9,961 nt of DNA. Origin: Treponema sp. (GTDB lineage Bacteria; Spirochaetota; Spirochaetia; Treponematales; Breznakiellaceae). Both the position numbers and the translations under genes were made by a program. Below are positions 5,700 to 9,961 of the stretch, in pieces. The DNA is taken from assembly GCA_031281855.1 (NCBI GenBank), contig JAITEW010000277.1, positions 1 to 9,961 on the forward strand, in the 5' to 3' direction. The number at the start of each line of letters is the position of its first letter. The first letter of the stretch is position 1. Under the pieces are notes generated by a model. The model made no database searches and was not told the DNA's origin. It was given only the letters and a program-made list of their open reading frames with translations.

Positions 5700-6345
5700 T
5701 AAACCGCACGGGATAGCGGAAACGGACGGCTACGGGCTCGCCGTTGGATTCAGCGGGTTTTCCCGTTATGCCTTTGAAGGCGTTGACGGCGGCTTCGCCA
5801 AAACCGCGGCCCTGCGGGTTTTCCCGGAGTATGGAAACCTGGCGTATATTCCCCTGGCGGTCCACAAAGAGTTCAAGGTACACGATCCCTTCGATGCCGG
5901 ATCTGAGTGCAATAGGTGGGTAAACGGTATTCCTGCGTATCTGGTCTTCAGGGAACACCGGAAGCACCGAGATCCTGTTCATAGGGAGGTAGTCAATGGC
6001 TTCCCCTTGCTGATCGGCCTCCCTGTAGGGAACGGAACTGACGACAACCTGCTCAGGAACCTCGTCGGTTTCAATCATGGACTCGGCTACTGCTTCTACG
6101 GTGTTTGTTACGATTGCCGGTGGCTCCTCCTTGGGAGGTGGGGGGGGGAGGGGAGCAGGGGGTTCTTCCTGCACGTCCACAAGCCTCATCACGTTGGCAA
6201 GAGGTTCTTCGTTCTTAGGCGGTTCCTGCATGGTGAAAGCCACAAAGTAAAGCAGAACCCCGTGCAATGCCGCTGCGGCAAGGAAAAGAAAAAGGCGCAG
6301 TTGCTTTTCCCTGAAAGCCGCGGGTTTATGAATCCTTGACGACAA
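5689..6345 (-). CDS. tonB: TonB, energy transducer to outer-membrane receptors
   Basis: A 218-residue TonB-family protein linking the ExbB-ExbD motor to outer-membrane receptors. It has a short cytoplasmic tail, one membrane anchor (about 17-37) carrying the characteristic His (H28 in ALHGVLLYF), a proline-rich periplasmic linker (62-71, PPAPLPPPPP, then KEEPP) and a C-terminal TonB domain from about 136, with YPPIALRSGIEGIVYLELFVD and a closing FRYPVRFTIR. The start appears to be TTG at 6343-6345, inside the last codons of exbD (20-bp overlap), with GGTGGTGAG just upstream; no ATG is available before the membrane segment. The rare start and overlap suggest coupled, reduced translation. The linker is coded partly by a run of nine C. 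It is the last gene of the operon and converges on the ABC operon. Confidence 0.92.
   Translation of the reverse strand: MSSRIHKPAAFREKQLRLFLFLAAAALHGVLLYFVAFTMQEPPKNEEPLANVMRLVDVQEEPPAPLPPPPPKEEPPAIVTNTVEAVAESMIETDEVPEQVVVSSVPYREADQQGEAIDYLPMNRISVLPVFPEDQIRRNTVYPPIALRSGIEGIVYLELFVDRQGNIRQVSILRENPQGRGFGEAAVNAFKGITGKPAESNGEPVAVRFRYPVRFTIR
6140..6148 (-). repeat. 9-bp poly-C (coding strand) tract within tonB
   Basis: Nine G on the plus strand, nine C on the coding strand, spanning codons 66-69 of tonB (CTC CCC CCC CCA). It is the longest homopolymer I see inside a gene here. Gain or loss of one C would shift the frame before the TonB C-terminal domain and abolish function. Confidence 0.8.
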
Positions 6346-6724
6346 AGCTCACCACCCGGTATTGAAGGATCTGCAGAACATCCAGAACCTGATGTACGTT
6401 TTTAAACGGCGTGTCCCGGTCCGCTATGATATGGACCCTTGTGTCAGGAGCGCTGCGGTAGGCCTCGATAATCCCTGATTCAATGGCGTCAAGCCCGCAG
6501 AAGTCGCCGTTCAAATACAGCCCGCCTGAACGGTCTATCCATATTTCCAGATTTTTTTCCGCGCTGACCTTTTTCGCCCTTTCCCCTTCAGGGTATTCGA
6601 TTTTTACTTCCTTGCGGTAATTCATAAGCGCCACGAGCATAATAAAAATGAGCAGCAGAAACGCCACATCGGACATGGAATTAAGGGGAATAAAGAAACT
6701 TTTTCTTTTTAACAGGAGCTTCAT
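6326..6724 (-). CDS. exbD: ExbD-family biopolymer transport protein, second copy
   Basis: A 132-residue ExbD/TolR-family protein, part of the proton-driven motor with ExbB. It has a basic cytoplasmic start, one membrane helix (about 18-36) with the motif PLNSMSDVAFLLLIFIML containing the essential proton-path aspartate (D19), and a periplasmic domain with HIIADRDTPFKNVHQVLDVLQ, typical of the family. The start codon overlaps the stop of the first exbD as ATGA and has AAGGGGG upstream. It overlaps tonB by 20 bp. It differs clearly in sequence from the other copy, so the two are probably non-redundant subunits rather than a recent duplication. Confidence 0.92.
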   Translation of the reverse strand: MKLLLKRKSFFIPLNSMSDVAFLLLIFIMLVALMNYRKEVKIEYPEGERAKKVSAEKNLEIWIDRSGGLYLNGDFCGLDAIESGIIEAYRSAPDTRVHIIADRDTPFKNVHQVLDVLQILQYRVVSFVVKDS

Positions 6725-7122
6725 GAATCCCCCTTCATGTTAAACGAAAAGGAATTGATTTCCAGTTTCTGGGCCAGCTCCACAAACGAAACAACCTGCT
6801 GCCACGGGGAAAGGGGATCGATGGAAAGGACCACCGCCAGGTTGGGATGCGAAGAAACCGCTGAGCCGATAAGGCTTTCCGCTTCCTTAAGCCCCAGCCC
6901 CCCTCCTTGGTAAAAAATGTCCCCTGAGCTGTCCATGTCAAAACGCATCAGATCGTCTTTGAGGATCAGCCTGGTTGAATTCTTTGCAGGGAGGTTCATC
7001 AGAAAACCTTTGTTGATATTAAAGCCCGCGATAACTATAAAATAAATGATAAGAAGAAACGCGATGTCGCTTGAGGCGCTGGAGTCCCCGTAGGAGTTCC
7101 TTTTCCGCCGCCTGATTTTCAT
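6721..7122 (-). CDS. exbD: ExbD-family biopolymer transport protein, first copy
   Basis: A 133-residue ExbD/TolR-family protein. A strongly basic N-terminus (KIRRRKR) sits before one membrane helix (about 17-35) with SSASSDIAFLLIIYFIVIAG, keeping the key aspartate (D19). The periplasmic part (about 40-133) is less canonical than in the second copy: the usual ADxxxxY/F stretch reads SIDPLSPWQQVVSFVELAQ. Its ATG overlaps the exbB stop by one base (TAATG), indicating coupled translation. Paired ExbD genes of different sequence after one exbB occur in several bacterial TonB loci. Confidence 0.88.
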   Translation of the reverse strand: MKIRRRKRNSYGDSSASSDIAFLLIIYFIVIAGFNINKGFLMNLPAKNSTRLILKDDLMRFDMDSSGDIFYQGGGLGLKEAESLIGSAVSSHPNLAVVLSIDPLSPWQQVVSFVELAQKLEINSFSFNMKGDS

Positions 7123-7781
7123 TATTCTTCTGCCTTATCGGTTATTTGGATTATCAGATCAGAACAGGTTATCTCAACTTCCGCGGCGAAGCGGTCCACG
7201 ATGTGGGTAAAAATCGAATGAGCCACCATGGCGATGATAGCGATAACGAGGCCGAACACCGTGGTGATAAGGGCTTCGTAGATGCCGCTGGCCACAATCT
7301 GGGCGTTGACGTCTGCGGCTTCGGATATGGACTTGAAGGCGCCGATCATGCCCGAGACCGTTCCCAGAAAGCCGGTCAGCGGGGAAAGGGAGCCCAGGGC
7401 GGTAAGAAAGTTAAAACCGTTTTCCAGAGATGTTACGCAGTTCATGGCTTCGGCTTCCGCGGCCTTTTCAAGGCGGTGTTCCGATACCCTGTTTCCCTGC
7501 CCCATGCCGGCCCGTTTGATCATAGCCAGAAGAATCCTGGCGCCCATGCGCCGCTTGGTACGGCTTTCAAGGTAAGCCCCGGCGCCTGAGATGTCGCGGG
7601 CTTGTATAAATTCTTCAGTTTTTTCCTTTAAGTCCTCAAGCGAGAGGTTGTGGTATAAAAGATAAACCGTCCGTTCCAGGGCAATAGCCACAGTTGCGAT
7701 TGAAAAGAAAAGCAGGGGCCACATAAAAACCCCGCCCATGCGGAAAAGCTCAAGAAGCGAAAAAGCCTGTGCGTTATCCAT
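7122..7781 (-). CDS. exbB: ExbB/TolQ/MotA-family proton channel protein
   Basis: A 219-residue inner-membrane proton channel subunit. Three membrane segments are visible, about 16-37, 125-149 and 168-192, with a large cytoplasmic loop (about 40-122) between the first two, the ExbB topology. The second segment carries GFLGTVSGMIGAF (137-149) and the third begins IYEALITTVFGL (168-178), matching the conserved channel Glu and Thr positions of ExbB. MotA or TolQ are less likely given the exbD-exbD-tonB order downstream. The ATG at 7781 has GAGG about 7 nt upstream, which overlaps the TGA stop of the lipoprotein gene region 8 bp away, so the two genes are probably coupled. Confidence 0.93.
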   Translation of the reverse strand: MDNAQAFSLLELFRMGGVFMWPLLFFSIATVAIALERTVYLLYHNLSLEDLKEKTEEFIQARDISGAGAYLESRTKRRMGARILLAMIKRAGMGQGNRVSEHRLEKAAEAEAMNCVTSLENGFNFLTALGSLSPLTGFLGTVSGMIGAFKSISEAADVNAQIVASGIYEALITTVFGLVIAIIAMVAHSIFTHIVDRFAAEVEITCSDLIIQITDKAEE

Positions 7782-7789
7782 TGTTTACC

Positions 7790-8629
7790 TCATTTGATTT
7801 TCTTTAACGTAATTCCGTTCAGAGACGAAAAAACCGAATCCCAGGAATATTCCAGATATATCCACGCCAGAGCCTCCTCCCAGTCCCGGAGCATTGCGCC
7901 GGAATTTCTAAGTTCCCAGAGTTCTTCGGGAAACAGAATCTCCGTATAATCCCGGTTCCATTTCACGCTGTCCGCCCGGACCTGCCGGCCAGCGCTGCCG
8001 GTCCATTCAGGCGGGCGCTTCTTTTTGGAAACCAGTTCCGGGAAGAGCCGGGGTTTCCAGTAGTTTTCAAATTCCTTCTGATCCTTGAAAACAAGGTCCC
8101 CGTCCGGGAGCCTGCTGTGCATCCATTCCGTCAGGGCAAGGATACGCTCCCTGCGGTTCCGCAGCGCCTGAAGAGCCTGGTCCCCGCCGATACGGCGGCT
8201 TTTAAGCCTGATTTCCCCTTTAACTATCTGTACCCTTTCTGCGGGTCTTTCAAAGCTGAGTTCTCCTGTACCGTCTTTTACCGAAAAACACGCGGTCCCT
8301 AAAAGCCCGATGGTGAATTCGTTCCAGCCCTGGACATGGGAGGAAAGGAACTCAAGTTCCGTCAGATCAAAGACGCCGTCCGGGCCCGGAGGCGTTCCCT
8401 GCAGCCTAAGACCCGGATAAGCGCCGCTTGTGACGGCAAGCGTTTCTTCCCCGTCCCCAAGCCTGAGCACCCTGACTTCGGCCCTGTCTTTGCCCTCTGT
8501 ACGGTAGAGGCTTAGTTCCTTTTTCCCCAAAGCGCTGCCGTCAAGAACCCTGCCTGATTTGTCCATCAGCGTAGAGCAGCCCGTAAAGACCAGCGCCAGA
8601 TACGCGGCGAAACACAGCAATCGTTTCAT
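7790..8629 (-). CDS. Unidentified lipoprotein encoded within the TonB operon
   Basis: A 279-residue protein I do not recognise. The N-terminus MKRLLCFAAYLALVFTGC is a lipoprotein signal peptide with the acylated cysteine predicted at C18 (lipobox-like FTGC), so it should be membrane-anchored facing the periplasm or the surface. The mature part has no membrane segment. The first half looks beta-rich, with alternating strands such as AEVRVLRL and ELSFERPAERVQIVKG; the second half is charged and aromatic, notably ILFPEELWELRNSG and DWEEALAWIYLEYSWD. It lies 4 bp after the receptor stop and 8 bp before exbB, with GGAG 11 nt ahead of its ATG. Position between receptor and motor genes suggests a role in the same uptake system or in binding its ligand, an inference from context only. 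Confidence 0.85.
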   Translation of the reverse strand: MKRLLCFAAYLALVFTGCSTLMDKSGRVLDGSALGKKELSLYRTEGKDRAEVRVLRLGDGEETLAVTSGAYPGLRLQGTPPGPDGVFDLTELEFLSSHVQGWNEFTIGLLGTACFSVKDGTGELSFERPAERVQIVKGEIRLKSRRIGGDQALQALRNRRERILALTEWMHSRLPDGDLVFKDQKEFENYWKPRLFPELVSKKKRPPEWTGSAGRQVRADSVKWNRDYTEILFPEELWELRNSGAMLRDWEEALAWIYLEYSWDSVFSSLNGITLKKIK

Positions 8630-8633
8630 CAGC

Positions 8634-9961
8634 TTAATAACTCCATTTTATCCCGAAAGACGCCATAGGTATAGGCATTTCGTAGTTGGCGCTATCGCTG
8701 CCTGTATCTTCCTCTCCGGTATACTGGTTAAAGGTGGTATTCGCCTTGGCCACGTAAAGCAGCGAAAGGAGATTTTCCGCAGCGAGGTAGATTTCGGTTT
8801 TCACCTTGTTTCCGGGGTTGAAAAAATAGTAGGACAATTTCAAATCCAGCGGAACGGACCATGTTGTGCGCGAATTGTCATCGTAACGAGACTCGCGCTT
8901 CCATTTCTGGATGATAACCGGATTGCTTGAAGCGTCTTTCACAGGTGCTCCATTTTCGTTAACGAGTTGTACAGGATAGCTCTTGATTTCACCTGCCACA
9001 GGTTTGGGTCTTCCTGACGCCAGGCCCAGGCGGGCATAAATGTTGAAATTCCTTAAGGGTTTGAAATTCAATACCAGGTTGAGATTGTGGAAACGGTGGA
9101 AGTAGGGGTAGTACCAGCCGGAATCTTCAAGCTCTGTAGTATCGGACACTTCGGATTTGGGCCGTTCGTTTTCATGGTACTTCGCATGCGTAAAGGTATA
9201 GGAAAGCCAGCCGTCCCAGTAACGGGAATCAAATTTCTGAAGCATCAGATCAAAACCCCAGATCCTGCCATCGCCGTCAAAGCGGTATACGCTCCGGGTT
9301 TCCTCGCCTGGCTTGGAAATACCATACTGGTAAGCCCGGTCATAAACATATTTAAAATAGCCTTCAATGTTGAAGCTCCATCCTCCGGGGAAATCCGCTT
9401 TTACCCCAGCTACTGAAGTCCATGATCTGTTGGGCTTGAGGGCATAATCATCAATTCCAGAAGATACATCAATGGCCGCAATGGCATCATTTATTGAGGA
9501 AAAAAGGCCGGTGCCTGCAGTAAGATCCAGGGATTCAAACCAGCCACGGTTTTTAAAAATATTAAAATCAAAATTAAACCTTGGGTTCAGCACAGGCGTT
9601 GTGCGGATGCTGAACTGGTCGCCTGTGAAATACAGGTGATCCAGCCTGAGTCCAAGTTCCGTTCCAAACCTGCCTCCCTGACTGCGGTATTCCGTTACGG
9701 CGTAAGCCGAAGTATTGAATACGCTGTTGCGGATCGTAATATCCATGTTGATGGGGTAATGAAGGTACAGATCAGGGATATTCTCATAGGGCGGAATAGG
9801 CAATGGGAGTTTCTGTTCTGTGAAAATTATCAATTCTTGCGCCGCAGTGTAGGAACTGTAAAGTTCCTGAATCCCCAGAGCTGTCAGAAATCCATTTCCA
9901 AGGCTCCAGTAAAAATCAACGCGGCCCTGGGCGTTGACTGTAGTCTGTTCCCCTTTTATAT
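8634..9961 (-). CDS. TonB-dependent outer-membrane receptor, C-terminal part
   Basis: The frame is open to the right edge, so the N-terminal plug, TonB box and signal peptide lie outside the window; 441 residues are visible. The fragment is a transmembrane beta-barrel: alternating amphipathic strands rich in aromatics, such as GRVDFYWSLGNGFLTALG, SFNIEGYFKYVYDRAYQYG, FDLMLQKF followed by GWLSYTFTHAKY, and NIYARLGLASGRPKP. It closes with KVKTEIYLAAENLLSLLYV and a terminal strand MASFGIKWSY ending in an aromatic residue, as needed for barrel assembly. The pair of strands around GWLSYTFTHA and the ENLLS segment near the end are typical of TonB-dependent receptors. The ligand is unknown. It is the most upstream visible gene of the operon, so the promoter is not in view. 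Confidence 0.87.
   Translation of the reverse strand, partial: IKGEQTTVNAQGRVDFYWSLGNGFLTALGIQELYSSYTAAQELIIFTEQKLPLPIPPYENIPDLYLHYPINMDITIRNSVFNTSAYAVTEYRSQGGRFGTELGLRLDHLYFTGDQFSIRTTPVLNPRFNFDFNIFKNRGWFESLDLTAGTGLFSSINDAIAAIDVSSGIDDYALKPNRSWTSVAGVKADFPGGWSFNIEGYFKYVYDRAYQYGISKPGEETRSVYRFDGDGRIWGFDLMLQKFDSRYWDGWLSYTFTHAKYHENERPKSEVSDTTELEDSGWYYPYFHRFHNLNLVLNFKPLRNFNIYARLGLASGRPKPVAGEIKSYPVQLVNENGAPVKDASSNPVIIQKWKRESRYDDNSRTTWSVPLDLKLSYYFFNPGNKVKTEIYLAAENLLSLLYVAKANTTFNQYTGEEDTGSDSANYEMPIPMASFGIKWSY

Noticed and set aside
5644..6339. Plus-strand open frame of 231 codons opposite tonB
   Set aside because: It mirrors tonB almost end to end, and the minus-strand product has a full TonB domain set; the plus frame has none.

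Overview
The window looks like part of a diderm bacterial chromosome, most plausibly a spirochaete of the Treponema type. That assignment is an inference from protein style and layout, not from a marker gene. GC content is moderate to high, genes are tightly packed with ATGA and TAATG overlaps, and there is an outer-membrane receptor with a TonB/ExbB/ExbD energy system. No rRNA, tRNA, CRISPR array or autonomous transposase is visible.

Left part (1-2886): the 3' end of a plus-strand gene of uncertain family converges on a minus-strand pair, a class III PLP aminotransferase followed 18 bp later by a Gfo/Idh/MocA-type NAD(P)-dependent oxidoreductase. The pair looks like one transcription unit making or breaking an amino sugar, cyclitol or amino acid; the substrate cannot be read from sequence. 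A TTGACG-17-TAAATT promoter with an 11-bp perfect inverted repeat around its -35 box lies in the AT-rich divergent spacer (2887-3047).

Middle (3048-5540): a plus-strand NitT/TauT-type ABC importer with an exported binding protein, an inner-membrane permease and an ATPase. The permease and ATPase genes overlap by ATGA.

Junction (5514-5699): between the convergent ABC and TonB operons lies a 129-bp almost fully self-complementary element (5526-5654) with 19-bp terminal inverted repeats, flanked by a perfect 9-bp direct repeat. After the right-hand copy the ATPase reading frame would continue for 11 codons to a stop at 5697-5699. This looks like a MITE-like insertion that replaced the ATPase C-terminus with a stop codon of its own.

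Right part (5689-9961, minus strand): an apparent operon in the order TonB-dependent receptor (5' end outside the window), unidentified lipoprotein, ExbB, ExbD, ExbD, TonB. Junctions are 4 bp, 8 bp, then three overlaps. It reads as a self-contained outer-membrane uptake system with its own energiser. tonB carries a 9-C homopolymer in its proline-rich linker, a possible slippage site.
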